Below are positions 42,753 to 51,671 of a DNA stretch of 64,000 nt, piece by piece; position 1 is the stretch's first letter, and each line of letters starts with the position of its first letter. The notes beneath the pieces were generated by a model. It ran no database searches. It worked only from the letters and a program-made list of their open reading frames with translations, and had not been told where the DNA came from. A program made the translations under genes and the position numbers. Source of the stretch: Maricaulis alexandrii (GTDB taxonomy: Bacteria > Pseudomonadota > Alphaproteobacteria > Caulobacterales > Maricaulaceae); contig NZ_SWKP01000008.1 in assembly GCF_005871165.1 (NCBI RefSeq), forward strand, positions 186,001-250,000, in the 5' to 3' direction.

Positions 42753-43421
42753 ATGCGTCGTTTTTTCTGTGCCGCGCTCATGGGCGCGTTGGGGATGGGT
42801 GTGTCTGGTCAGGCATTGGCCGAAGACACCGAGGCACCGGCCGATCCGGCCCGTTATCTGATCATGGAGCCGAATGCCCAGGTGATCTTCATCACCACCG
42901 GCGGAGCTGAACTGCGGGCAGACTGGACGGCAGCGGCCACGGAAAACCTCTGGTCTCACATGGACGACCAGGTCGGCACGGCGGGCTATGACACCGTGCT
43001 GTTCGACACCGAAGCCGAACAGGATGATGCACTCGAGCAACTCCTGCTCCTGTATGAACTGGTGGCGATTTCCGCGGACAGTGTGATGCCGCACAAGGGC
43101 GGCTTCCGGGCCAACCAGGAGATCACGCTGGGCCAGACCGCCTCGCTCCTGGCCGAAGCCTATGATGTCGACCGCGCGATTTTCGTGGACCACTATTCCC
43201 AGATCGAGAGTGGCGGCGTTTTCCTCACCCAGGTCATGATCGGGACCGCGACCGGCTATACGCCGCCGTCCCAGAACATCCGCGCCACGACCGGCACGGT
43301 GATCGATCTGGAGAGCGGTGACATTCTGGAGCGCAATTCGGTTGTCATGGGGGATCCGCGGGACCTGAACGAGTCTGCCGGAATCATTTCCCGCATCCTG
43401 CGCGACCTGCCGCTCGAATAG
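42753..43421 (+). CDS. Secreted protein of unknown function, first gene of the M48 cassette
   Basis: A 222-aa protein with a signal peptide MRRFFCAALMGALGMGVSGQALAED. The mature domain alternates strands and helices, with recognisable stretches VIFITTGGAELRADWTAAA, DALEQLLLLYELVAISADSV, LLAEAYDVDRAIFVDHYSQIESGG and RATTGTVIDLESGDILERNSV. The last of these looks like the beta-strand core of CsgG/LpoB-like periplasmic domains, but this is only an impression. It begins a three-gene operon with the M48 lipoprotein and another lipoprotein. No family was assigned. Confidence 0.7.
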   Translation: MRRFFCAALMGALGMGVSGQALAEDTEAPADPARYLIMEPNAQVIFITTGGAELRADWTAAATENLWSHMDDQVGTAGYDTVLFDTEAEQDDALEQLLLLYELVAISADSVMPHKGGFRANQEITLGQTASLLAEAYDVDRAIFVDHYSQIESGGVFLTQVMIGTATGYTPPSQNIRATTGTVIDLESGDILERNSVVMGDPRDLNESAGIISRILRDLPLE

Positions 43422-43430
43422 GGCCGCACC

Positions 43431-44615
43431 ATGATCCGTCGATTGATGACACTGGGCGCAGCCGCCGGGTTCGCCATCAGCCTGAGCGCGTGTGCCTCCA
43501 CGAACATGGAAGCGCGGGTGGTCGGCGATCGCCCCATGGACCTGTCCACCACCGAAGCCAGTCTCTGGTACCAGACGGACCAGGCCGAGGAACGCCTGCG
43601 GGCGTCCGGGCGGACCGTCGAGGACCCGGCGCTCAACGCGTTCGTCCACGGCCTGATCTGCGAGATTTCCGGCCCGTTTTGCGCCGACCTGCGCCTCTAT
43701 GTGGTGGATACACCGGACTTCAACGCGTCCATGGCCCCCAATGGCATGGCGGTTGTGAATACCGGCCTGCTGATCCGGGCCGAAACCGTTGATGAACTGG
43801 CCTTCGTGCTCGGGCACGAATTCGTGCATTTCGAGGAAAACCATTTCCTGGAACGCCATGCCGCGATCCGCAATGCCAACATCACCTCGTCCATCCTGGG
43901 CAGTGCACTGGCCGCGGCCGGGGGAGGCGCCTTCACGTCATTGACCTCCCTGGCGGCCTATTCCGGTGCCGCCAATTTTTCGCAGGACCAGGAAAGTGAA
44001 GCCGATTCAAAGGGTCTCGATTATGCGGTCGCTGCCGGTTACTCGGCGACAGCGGGGGCTGAGATCTGGAGTCACTTCCTGGCCGAGTTGAGCGCATCCG
44101 ACCTGGATGCGGTGCGGAACCGGCGGGGCGGCGGCATACTCGGCACCCACCCCCATATCGAACGCCGCATCGAGGACCTCACGGCCCAGGCCGAAACCCT
44201 GCCAAGCCCGGAACAGGATCAGGCCAGCTATCGCGCCCTCATCCGTCCGCATCTGCACACCTGGCTGGCCGACCATGTCGTTCGTCAGGACCACGGTGCC
44301 ACCCTGGTCCTCATCGACCGCCTCAGCGAACAAGGCACCGATCTCGGCGTCCTGCTGAACGCCCGGGGCCGTGTCCTGGTCCTTCGGGGCGATGAGGGCG
44401 ACACCGAGGAGGCGCTGGAAACCTTCCAGACGGCCGCCACCCATGACGACGCGCCGGCAGATGTCTGGCGTTCGATGGCGGAAATCCATCGCCAGGCCGG
44501 CCGCCATGCCGACGCCGCCGCAGCTTTTCAATCCTATCTCGACCGGGCACCGGACGCGCGTGATCGCGCCCTGATCGAAAGCCTGATCATTGACCTTACG
44601 GGGACATCCTCATGA
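43431..44615 (+). CDS. M48-family zinc metalloprotease lipoprotein with a TPR tail
   Basis: A 394-aa protein with a lipobox ending LSAC (Cys21). The M48 peptidase motif HEFVH begins at residue 129 (LGHEFVHFEENHF), and the third zinc ligand is in QESEADSKGLDYA. A C-terminal TPR-like region follows (GDTEEALETFQTAATHDDAPADVWRSMAEIHRQAGRHADAAAAFQSYL). The design is like BepA/LoiP-type outer-membrane quality-control proteases. It overlaps the next gene by 4 bp (ATGA), so the two lipoproteins are made together. Confidence 0.85.
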   Translation: MIRRLMTLGAAAGFAISLSACASTNMEARVVGDRPMDLSTTEASLWYQTDQAEERLRASGRTVEDPALNAFVHGLICEISGPFCADLRLYVVDTPDFNASMAPNGMAVVNTGLLIRAETVDELAFVLGHEFVHFEENHFLERHAAIRNANITSSILGSALAAAGGGAFTSLTSLAAYSGAANFSQDQESEADSKGLDYAVAAGYSATAGAEIWSHFLAELSASDLDAVRNRRGGGILGTHPHIERRIEDLTAQAETLPSPEQDQASYRALIRPHLHTWLADHVVRQDHGATLVLIDRLSEQGTDLGVLLNARGRVLVLRGDEGDTEEALETFQTAATHDDAPADVWRSMAEIHRQAGRHADAAAAFQSYLDRAPDARDRALIESLIIDLTGTSS

Positions 44616-45190
44616 AACAGTATCTTGCTCTCGCCCTCGCCGCGATCAGCGTCAGCGCCTGCGCCGTCGTCCCGCAAACCGCACCGGCCGGCATTCTGGA
44701 AACCGAAGGCGACTTCTCGGTCACCCTGGAACGTGACTGGTCGCGCTGGCCGTCGCAGATCAATGCCGACACGACGGGTGAGTTCATTACCCAGGATGGT
44801 GTCCTGCTGAACCGGGTCCACCTGGTGTCCATCCCGGATGAAGGCTCCCTGGTCCGGCCGCGCCGGGGTGTCGAAATGCCGATCTATTCGGAGGGCGCCA
44901 GCGAGTTCGAAGTCATCGAATTCGTCACGTCCAGCCTGGAAATGATCGGTTATCACGACGTCGAAGCGGCCGACATCCGTCCGGTGGACCTGGACGACCA
45001 GCGCGGCCTGCGCTTCGCCCTGACCGGTGTCTGGCAAAACGGTCTGCGCGTGCGCGGCGATGTGGCCACCCTGCCGCATGACGACCAGCTTGACGTGGTC
45101 CTCTTCATGGCGCCGGAACTGCACTATTACGATGCCCTGTCCGCGGAAGTGGACGGGATCATCGCCTCGATCAATCACGGCGCGGACTAG
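44612..45190 (+). CDS. Lipoprotein of unknown function, third gene of the M48 cassette
   Basis: A 192-aa predicted lipoprotein (lipidated Cys17 in SVSAC). The mature domain reads as an alternating beta-sheet protein with GDFSVTLERDWSRWPSQI, VLLNRVHLVSIPDEGSLV, FEVIEFVTSSLEMIG and RGLRFALTGVWQNGLRVRGDVATL. No domain was recognised. Tight coupling to the M48 protease suggests a chaperone, adaptor or substrate. The operon ends at the terminator at 45228. Confidence 0.72.
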   Translation: MKQYLALALAAISVSACAVVPQTAPAGILETEGDFSVTLERDWSRWPSQINADTTGEFITQDGVLLNRVHLVSIPDEGSLVRPRRGVEMPIYSEGASEFEVIEFVTSSLEMIGYHDVEAADIRPVDLDDQRGLRFALTGVWQNGLRVRGDVATLPHDDQLDVVLFMAPELHYYDALSAEVDGIIASINHGAD

Positions 45191-45227
45191 TCATTCGCAC
45201 CCGGCGACGGATCATTTCAACGCACAA

Positions 45228-45262
45228 AGAACCCCGCTCCCGGTCCGGCAGCGGGGTTTTTG
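45228..45262 (+). terminator. Terminator of the M48 cassette
   Basis: AACCCCGCT / AGCGGGGTT (45230-45258) followed by TTTTTG; strong on the plus strand, about 40 bp after the last stop. Confidence 0.88.
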
Positions 45263-45283
45263 CTTGCCTGATCGGGAGCCAGG

Positions 45284-45460
45284 CTACTGCGCCAGGAGCA
45301 AAAGGCCGCGCAGCGCGTAGGCGGTCACCGCCACGACCCCGGCACCCGCCACAGCCAGACCCGCAAACCAGAGCCACTGACGCACGGACCCTGGGCGTGA
45401 TGCATCGGGCTCGGCCGGGCCGGCCGGTTCCAGCCAGTCGCGCCAGGTCGGTTTAGTCAT
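45284..45460 (-). CDS. Small membrane protein at the end of the cyd operon (DUF2474-like)
   Basis: A 58-aa protein, MTKPTWRDWLEP..., with one membrane helix (QWLWFAGLAVAGAGVVAVTAYAL). Its start overlaps the end of cydB by 8 bp (frame shifted), so it is translated from the same message. Small single-helix proteins (CydX, CydH, DUF2474) are typical third subunits or assembly factors of bd oxidases. The hydrophilic N-terminus with PAGPAEPDASRPG is longer than in CydX. Confidence 0.75.
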   Translation of the reverse strand: MTKPTWRDWLEPAGPAEPDASRPGSVRQWLWFAGLAVAGAGVVAVTAYALRGLLLLAQ

Positions 45461-46502
45461 GATACCCGTCCCCGGGCTGAACCTTGCCCCAGAACAGCCG
45501 GTAGACATAGGCCGTATAGGCCAGGATGACCGGCAGCATGATGACCGCACCGACCAGCATGAAGCCCAGCGCATTGTCCCGCGCGGCCGCCTCATGGATC
45601 GTGACCTGATAGGGCACGATGAAAGGCAGGAGGCTGATCGCCAGCCCCAGATAGCCCGACAGGAAAATTCCGACGGCGAGCAGGTAAGGCCACCAATCAC
45701 CACCCGACCGGTCTGCCGGACTGCGCGACAGCATGCGCCAGAGCAGGCCCACCAGGACCATGCCGGCAAGCGGTACGGGCAGCAGCGGCAACAGGGTGCC
45801 CGGATCGATATGCGTCATCGAGAAGCCCCAGCGCAGGACAACCTGCTCATTCACGGACAGGGTGGCCAGGCTGACGGCAAAGAAGCAGGCCGCCAGCACG
45901 ACCAGGGACAGCCGCGCCCAGCCCCGCGCGCGTTCCTGCAGCGGGCCTTCGGTCTTGAGATAGAGCCAGCAGGCGCCCAGCAGGACATAGCCCACGGCCA
46001 CGGACACCGCGACGAGCAGGCTGAACGGTGTCAGCCAGTCGAAGGGCCCACCGGCAAAGGCGCCATCCTCGACCGCCACGCCCTGGACAAAAGCCCCCAG
46101 CATGAGCCCCTGGGACAGGGCGGCCGCCAGTGAGCCGCCGAAAAAGGCGCCATTCCAGAAGCGGCGGGTCAGAGGGCGCACGGCCTTGTGCCGGAATTCG
46201 AAAGCCACACCGCGGAAGATCAGCGCGGCCAGCATCATCAGGACCGGCAGGTAGAAGGCCGGCATCAGGATGGCATAGGCGGTCGGAAAGGCCGCGAACA
46301 GGCCGCCGCCACCGATGATCAGCCAGGTCTCATTACCGTCCCAGACCGGCTCGACCGTGGCGGTCATCATATTGCGTTCCTCGTCGGACCGCGCCCGGCT
46401 GGTCAGGGTGCCAACGCCCAGGTCGAACCCGTCCAGGATGACATAGAGCATGACGCCGATGGCCAGGATGAGGGCCCAGATGAGTGGCAGATCCAGCATC
46501 AT
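45453..46502 (-). CDS. cydB: Cytochrome bd-type ubiquinol oxidase subunit II
   Basis: A 349-aa membrane subunit with the N-terminal signature LPLIWALILAIGVMLYVILDGFDLGVG and VEPVWDGNETWLIIGGGGLFAAFP, then LPVLMMLAALIFRGVAFEFRHK. With CydA it forms the bd oxidase that reduces oxygen with quinol, without pumping protons, and works at low oxygen or under inhibition of haem-copper oxidases. Its ATG overlaps the cydA stop (ATGA). Confidence 0.95.
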   Translation of the reverse strand: MMLDLPLIWALILAIGVMLYVILDGFDLGVGTLTSRARSDEERNMMTATVEPVWDGNETWLIIGGGGLFAAFPTAYAILMPAFYLPVLMMLAALIFRGVAFEFRHKAVRPLTRRFWNGAFFGGSLAAALSQGLMLGAFVQGVAVEDGAFAGGPFDWLTPFSLLVAVSVAVGYVLLGACWLYLKTEGPLQERARGWARLSLVVLAACFFAVSLATLSVNEQVVLRWGFSMTHIDPGTLLPLLPVPLAGMVLVGLLWRMLSRSPADRSGGDWWPYLLAVGIFLSGYLGLAISLLPFIVPYQVTIHEAAARDNALGFMLVGAVIMLPVILAYTAYVYRLFWGKVQPGDGYHD

Positions 46503-47905
46503 GCGCCCTCCCCTTCTTGGGTGCCGTCCGGCATTTCGGCGGGATCATCCACCGCTGCGAGCGGGGAGCCCGGCGCCCGGCGCCGGACAACTGGTGGTTG
46601 ATCCCCGAAACCGCGGGCCGCAATCCGCGCCATGTAGATCACGCCGGCGGTGAAGATGATGGCGTAGACGATCATGAAGACGAGCAGGGAAAAGGCGACC
46701 TGGCCGGCCTCGACCGGCGCCACACTGTCAGCCGTCCGCAGCACGCCATAGACCGTATAGGGCTGACGCCCGACCTCCGCCGTGATCCAGCCCGTGACGA
46801 CCGCCAGGAAGCCCAGCGCGCCGCCCGGCACGGCCAGCCAATGATACAGTCCGGGCTGGTCGAGACGCTTGCGCCACCAAAGGACCAGGCCCCACAGGCC
46901 GAGGACCAGCAGGGCCAGTCCGGCTCCGACCATGAGCCGGAAGCTCCAGAACACGATCCAGAAGGGCGGACGCTCTGTCTCGGCGAAAGCCGCCATGCCC
47001 TGCAGCGGTTCATCGGTGGCGAAGAGGAAACGGCTCGTGCCCGGAATGCCGATCGCATCGCGGCCACAGTCTCCATCGGAAGGCCAGGCCAGAAGGAGGG
47101 TCGGCTGGACCTCGGCGGTCTCGCACCAGCCTTCCATTGCGGCGATCTTGGCCGGCTGGTGATGATGCGCGACCTCGCCCGACCAGTGACCGGCCCAGAT
47201 TTGCAGCGGCAGGAGCAGGGCCAGCGTGCCGGCCGCCATGCGCATCTGCCAGCGGGTCGGTTCCGATCCGCGCCCGCGCAGGACCTGCCAGGCCCCGGCC
47301 GCCAGGACGACGGCGGCGGTGGTGATATAGGCGGCCAGAAGCATGTGGACGAAGCGGCTGGGAAAACTCGGATTGAAGATCACGGCCAGCCAGTCCGTGG
47401 CGTAGAAATTTCCGGTATCGGGGTCCATCGCGAACCCCGCCGGCGTCTGCATCCAGGAATTGGCCGACAGGATCCAGAAGGCCGAGATCGTGGTGCCGAT
47501 GGCAACGGCGCAGGTGGCGATGAAGTGCAGCTTGTTGCCGACCCGGCTCCAGCCGAACAGCATGACGCCCAGGAAGGTGGCCTCCAGGAAGAAGGCCGTC
47601 AGCACTTCATAGCCCAGCAAGGGACCCATGACGCTGCCTGTCCGCTCGGAGAAGACGCTCCAATTCGTACCGAACTGGTAGGACATGACGACGCCAGAGA
47701 CGACGCCCATGGCGAAGGCGAGCGCGAAGATCTTGACCCAGTGGAGATAGAGCCGCCGGAAGACATCCCTCCCGGTCTTCAGCCACAACCCTTCGCAAAC
47801 CGCCAGAAAGGCCGCCAAGCCGATCGTGAAAGACGGAAACAGGATGTGGAAGGCAACGACGAAGGCGAACTGCAACCGCGACAGGAGCAGGGCATCAAAT
47901 TCCAT
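46499..47905 (-). CDS. cydA: Cytochrome bd-type ubiquinol oxidase subunit I (CioA type)
   Basis: A 468-aa haem-bearing subunit. The b595/d haem ligand His20 lies in LSRLQFAFVVAFHILFPSFTIGLA. GRQPYTVYGVLRTAD replaces the usual GRQPW, and the quinol-binding Q-loop is of the short kind, as in cyanide-insensitive oxidases. AAGGAG precedes the ATG. It is the first gene of the cydA-cydB-small protein operon; no cydDC transporter genes are next to it in this window. Confidence 0.94.
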   Translation of the reverse strand: MEFDALLLSRLQFAFVVAFHILFPSFTIGLAAFLAVCEGLWLKTGRDVFRRLYLHWVKIFALAFAMGVVSGVVMSYQFGTNWSVFSERTGSVMGPLLGYEVLTAFFLEATFLGVMLFGWSRVGNKLHFIATCAVAIGTTISAFWILSANSWMQTPAGFAMDPDTGNFYATDWLAVIFNPSFPSRFVHMLLAAYITTAAVVLAAGAWQVLRGRGSEPTRWQMRMAAGTLALLLPLQIWAGHWSGEVAHHHQPAKIAAMEGWCETAEVQPTLLLAWPSDGDCGRDAIGIPGTSRFLFATDEPLQGMAAFAETERPPFWIVFWSFRLMVGAGLALLVLGLWGLVLWWRKRLDQPGLYHWLAVPGGALGFLAVVTGWITAEVGRQPYTVYGVLRTADSVAPVEAGQVAFSLLVFMIVYAIIFTAGVIYMARIAARGFGDQPPVVRRRAPGSPLAAVDDPAEMPDGTQEGEGA

Positions 47906-48010
47906 GGCGGATCTCCTTGCCGCTGCAAACTAGGTGCAGCCACCGCACCTCACCAGTCACGGATTGTCACATGGGGCAATTCGGCGCGGACGCCGGCCCC
48001 TCCCGCACAC

Positions 48011-48046
48011 AACAACGCCCGGCAGGTTTGCCTGCCGGGCGTTCTT
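48011..48046. terminator. Long perfect hairpin terminator
   Basis: AACGCCCGGCAGG / CCTGCCGGGCGTT, 13 bp perfect with a TTTG loop (48014-48043). It lies between cydA (divergent) and the end of the gene at 48097, so it probably ends that gene. The T-tract is weak. Confidence 0.7.
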
Positions 48047-48096
48047 TGACCTGCATGTGCTTCGTACAGGTTGGGGGTCTGCGGTCAGACGGAACC

Positions 48097-48528
48097 TTAG
48101 CGGGTTCCGGCCTGGGCCACCGAGGCAGAGCCGCGGCGGGTGATCTGGAAGCTGCCTTCATCCCCCGGGCGCAGATAGGCGCGGCAGAAACCGGCCTCAT
48201 CCACCGGGAAGGGACAGGCAAAGCTGGTGTGCTCGACCGAAACGGTCAGGCGCAGCTCGCCACGCTCCGGCACGGAATAGGAGCACAGGCCGCCCGTGAC
48301 ATCGGCCACGGCGAAACGGCCATTATCGTGCAGGCCACGACCGCGTTCCCGGGATTCGATGACATCGCCATCATCCTGGTTCAGGCGGCAGGACACTTCC
48401 CAGCCGCGCTGGCCGAGCATTTCAAGAACGAAGGCTTCACCCGATTGCGGCGATTGCGCAGTGGTCGTGCCGACCAGGGCCAGGGCGCCAGCGAGGGAAG
48501 CTGCGATCATCATGGTTTGTTTTTTCAT
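48097..48528 (-). CDS. Small secreted protein of unknown function
   Basis: A 143-aa protein with a signal peptide (MKKQTMMIAASLAGALALVGTTTAQ). The mature chain has four cysteines (VSCRLNQ, GLCSYSV, SFACPF, GFCRAYL) probably in two disulfides and is mainly beta, with an interesting DDGDVIES-RERGRGLHD stretch. No family was recognised. It is isolated between strong hairpins, with a 313-bp gap upstream. Confidence 0.68.
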   Translation of the reverse strand: MKKQTMMIAASLAGALALVGTTTAQSPQSGEAFVLEMLGQRGWEVSCRLNQDDGDVIESRERGRGLHDNGRFAVADVTGGLCSYSVPERGELRLTVSVEHTSFACPFPVDEAGFCRAYLRPGDEGSFQITRRGSASVAQAGTR

Positions 48529-48841
48529 GACTTCTCCTCCTGCGAGAAATTCATTGGAACAAGTTGTATGACACTAATGTTACAGCTTTCAAAACGCCTG
48601 TAAAGTCCGTACACGGACGTTTCGTGATTTCGCGCAATGGCTTCTATGCTTTAATAACTGCGTGACTTTTGGCGACGAGTGCGGAAATTTTCGTAGTAAT
48701 TTCCGATTAACAATTCCGAAAATGACACCTGATTGTCACAAAACGGCAGGACTTTTCCACAGCGTCAGCCGCGTGCAGCCCCGCCTTGCCGCTCCCGACC
48801 CGGCCCGCTAGCGTCATGACCACTCGGGGCGCGGCGCTGGC
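48529..48841. other. 313-bp divergent gap with palindromes, no gene seen
   Basis: An AT-richer stretch between the small secreted protein and the MBOAT gene. It holds GTCCGT-AC-ACGGAC (48605-48618) and GGAAATT...AATTTCC (from about 48682, 8-nt loop). A possible minus-strand promoter is TTGAAA-N17-ATACAA around 48567-48595. No protein or RNA gene is visible. Confidence 0.5.
48605..48618. promoter_or_regulatory. Inverted repeat upstream of the small secreted gene
   Basis: GTCCGT-AC-ACGGAC, perfect 6-bp arms with a 2-nt centre, about 80 bp before the start at 48528, upstream of the putative promoter. It suits a dimeric regulator; identity unknown. Confidence 0.35.
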
Positions 48842-50362
48842 ATGATCTTCAATTCCTTCGAATTCCTGTTTCTTTTCCTGCCGGCTGTGCTGCTCGCCTA
48901 CTATCTGGCGCGGCGCTACATCTCGCACTGGACGGCCCTGTCCCTGCTCGCCGGAGCGAGCTTCTTCTTCTACGCCTGGTGGGACGTATCCCGGGCACCC
49001 TGGCATGAACTGACCGGGCTGAACGGAGAGAGCGTGATCCGGACGCTCTGGTTCATCCGCCATGTGTTGCTCTTGCTGATCTCGGTGATCACCAACCATG
49101 TGATTGCGCGCCTGATGCGGCGCTGGGGCAATCAGCCCCTGCTGGCGATCGGGATCATCTTCAATCTCTCCCTGCTCGGCTTCTTCAAATATGCCGACTT
49201 CCTGGCCTCCAACATCAATGCGCTGACCGGCCTGGCCATTCCGGAACTGGGTCTGGGCCTGCCCCTGGCCATCTCCTTCTTCTCCTTCCAGCAGATCTCC
49301 TATCTGGTGGATGTCGCGCGCCGGAAGACCGATCCGGGACGCTTCTTCGCCCACGCCCTTTTCGTCAGCTTCTTCCCGCACATCGTGGCCGGACCGCTGA
49401 TCCAGCACCACCAGATCGCCTCCCAGTTCAATGACACCACCCGCAAGGATGATATCTGGGACAATCTGGGCGTCGGCTTCTCCCTGTTCGCGATCGGCCT
49501 GGCCAAGAAAGTCCTGATCGCCGAGAGCATCGAACCCTATGCCTCCTCCCTGTTCGCCATGGCCGAGCGGGGCGACACGCCCGGCCTGGTCGCCGCTTGG
49601 GTCGGCGCTATCGCCTATGCGCTGCAGATCTTCTTCGACTTCTCCGGCTATTCCGACATGGCGCTGGGCCTGGCCCGCTGCCTGGGCTTCCGCTTGCCGG
49701 TGAATTTCAACGGACCGTACAAGTCGGCCTCGGTGGTGGAGTTCTGGCGCCGCTGGCACATCACGCTGAGCCACTTCCTGCGCGACCATCTCTACATCCC
49801 GCTGGGCGGCAACCGGCATGGCGAAACCCGGCGCTCGATCAATCTGATGACGACCATGCTGCTGGGCGGACTCTGGCACGGGGCCGCCTGGACCTTCGTG
49901 ATCTGGGGCGGACTGCACGGGCTGGGCCTGACCGTGAACCATTACTGGAACAAATGGGGCCCGAAGGGCTGGTTCGATGGCCATCGCCGCATCCTGGCGA
50001 TCGGCCTGACCTTCGCCTTCACGACGATTGCCTGGGTGTTCTTCCGCGCCGAAAGCTGGAGCGGGGCCGGGCGCATCCTGGCCGGCATGTTCGGCTTTTC
50101 CGGCTGGGGTCTGGAAGGCGTTGCCACGGAAGCCGTGGCCTGGATCATTTTCGGCCTGGCCATCGTCTGGTCCCTGCCCGACACACCGGAACTCTTCTCC
50201 GATGTGATCGACGAGCAGACCCTCAAGGACGCCCAGATCAAGCCGAAGCCCGGCCTGCGCTGGCGCTTCACCCGCGCCATGTCGATCTGCGCCGCCCTGC
50301 TGCTCTTCCTGTCCGTGCTGAACGCCTGGAAGACGTCCGAATTCATCTATTACACCTTCTAG
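48842..50362 (+). CDS. MBOAT-family O-acyltransferase (AlgI-like)
   Basis: A 506-aa multipass membrane protein. Family hallmarks are FNSFEFLFLFLPAVLLAYYL at the N-terminus, FFSFQQISYLVDVARR, VEFWRRWHITLSHFLRDHLYIPLGGNR, and the catalytic-His region GGLWHGAAWTFVIWGGLHG. It should pass acetyl groups across the inner membrane for O-acetylation of a polysaccharide or peptidoglycan. The next gene, 10 bp downstream, looks like its SGNH partner. The neighbouring lpt genes make LPS or another surface glycan a likely acceptor, by inference only. Confidence 0.92.
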   Translation: MIFNSFEFLFLFLPAVLLAYYLARRYISHWTALSLLAGASFFFYAWWDVSRAPWHELTGLNGESVIRTLWFIRHVLLLLISVITNHVIARLMRRWGNQPLLAIGIIFNLSLLGFFKYADFLASNINALTGLAIPELGLGLPLAISFFSFQQISYLVDVARRKTDPGRFFAHALFVSFFPHIVAGPLIQHHQIASQFNDTTRKDDIWDNLGVGFSLFAIGLAKKVLIAESIEPYASSLFAMAERGDTPGLVAAWVGAIAYALQIFFDFSGYSDMALGLARCLGFRLPVNFNGPYKSASVVEFWRRWHITLSHFLRDHLYIPLGGNRHGETRRSINLMTTMLLGGLWHGAAWTFVIWGGLHGLGLTVNHYWNKWGPKGWFDGHRRILAIGLTFAFTTIAWVFFRAESWSGAGRILAGMFGFSGWGLEGVATEAVAWIIFGLAIVWSLPDTPELFSDVIDEQTLKDAQIKPKPGLRWRFTRAMSICAALLLFLSVLNAWKTSEFIYYTF

Positions 50363-50372
50363 GGAGACCGGG

Positions 50373-51641
50373 ATGCCGCGCTACGCCTCGACATTGCTGG
50401 CCACCCTGTTCGCCAGCCTCATCCTGTTCGCCGGCTTCAACACCGTGGTCGATCCATTCGGGATCACCGGTGCCCCGGACATTCCCGGCCTGACCGGCCG
50501 CGACACCCGCCTGCTCGAGGATGGCGGCCGCGTCCATGTCGCCGACCGCCTGGCGCGCGGCGAGGACCGCTCCATCATTCTGGGCTCCTCGCGCACGGTG
50601 GACGGCTTCCCCAGCGAAGCGGAGAACTGGCCGGGCGGGCTCTACAATGCCGGCATGCGCGGCACGAATATCTTCGAACTCACCCAGGCGGCGGCCCTCG
50701 CGGCGGAAAGCCCCGTCCTGCAATGCGTGGTCATCGGACTGGACCTCGACGAATTCGGCACGCACTCCAAGGCCAAGGCGACCTATTGGCTGTCGGCCCT
50801 GACCGATGGCAACCGGCTTTTCTCCCTGGCCCGGGTCGCCCTGTCGCCCAACACGTTCGGGGCCTCGGTGCAGATGATTGCCGACAATCTGACCGGCGGG
50901 GAGCCGCGGGTCCCCTGGGCCGACACCTATCCGGCCGGCGCCCAGCGCGAGCGCTATGAAAACGGCACGCGCGGCATCTATCGCTGGTATCTGGGCTATA
51001 ATTTCGACCCGGAACGGCTCGCCCTGTTCGAAAGCCTGCTCGACCGGCTGACAGCCAATGGCGTGCAGGTCACCGGCTTCATCCACCCGCTTCATGCCTG
51101 GCGTGAGGAAGCCATGTGGCGCGCCGGACGGGGCGAGGACTATCTGGCCTTCCGCGCCGAGCTGGCCGCCCTGTTTGAGCGCCATGCCGACCGCGAGCCC
51201 GTATCGGCCTGCACGCCGGGCGGCAGTGCCGTGCTCTGGGATTTCTCCGGCTTTCAGCCCTTCGCCAGCCAGCCGGCTCCGGCGGCAGACCAGACCGAAG
51301 CTCATCCGGCCTTCTATGAGCCATCGCACTATCTGCCCCATGTCGGCGCGGACATGCTGGAACGGATGCGGCAGGTCCGGGATACCGGTCCGTTCGACCT
51401 GGCGCCTTTCGGTGTGCGCCTGACCCCGCAGACAGCGCCGGCGAGCGCCGACGCCATCCGGGACCGCCGCGCCGCCTGGCAACAGACCGAAGACGGCCAG
51501 GCCGTCACGCAGCTTCTGGATGCGGTGATCGCCGGCAACCCTGCGCCGGAGGTTTCACCGCCACAATTCCTCAACCGGGATGACCGCACCAGCGTGTCGG
51601 ACAAGCTGGACGCCATTGCGCCCGCCGCCGCACGGCGCTAG
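50373..51641 (+). CDS. SGNH-like partner of the MBOAT acyltransferase
   Basis: A 422-aa protein with an N-terminal membrane anchor (STLLATLFASLILFAGFNTVVDPFG). It then has IILGSSRTVDGFP, which fits a block-I serine, and later EPSHYLPHVGADML, which fits the Asp/His of an SGNH-type active site, as in AlgJ/DltD-like periplasmic enzymes. It would complete acetyl transfer to the glycan. The pairing with the MBOAT is strong evidence; the exact catalytic residues are inferred by pattern. Confidence 0.75.
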   Translation: MPRYASTLLATLFASLILFAGFNTVVDPFGITGAPDIPGLTGRDTRLLEDGGRVHVADRLARGEDRSIILGSSRTVDGFPSEAENWPGGLYNAGMRGTNIFELTQAAALAAESPVLQCVVIGLDLDEFGTHSKAKATYWLSALTDGNRLFSLARVALSPNTFGASVQMIADNLTGGEPRVPWADTYPAGAQRERYENGTRGIYRWYLGYNFDPERLALFESLLDRLTANGVQVTGFIHPLHAWREEAMWRAGRGEDYLAFRAELAALFERHADREPVSACTPGGSAVLWDFSGFQPFASQPAPAADQTEAHPAFYEPSHYLPHVGADMLERMRQVRDTGPFDLAPFGVRLTPQTAPASADAIRDRRAAWQQTEDGQAVTQLLDAVIAGNPAPEVSPPQFLNRDDRTSVSDKLDAIAPAAARR

Positions 51642-51671
51642 GACGCACGCCTGACTGGAAGGACGGACGAG

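Noticed and set aside
47906-48010. An FNR/FixK box before cydA
   Set aside because: TTGCCCCATGTGACAA has the wrong spacing and half-site match for the TTGAT-N4-ATCAA consensus.
46484-48049. A 521-codon plus-strand frame opposite cydA
   Set aside because: Rich in Gln, His, Asp and Gly, the typical look of antisense frames here; cydA is unambiguous.
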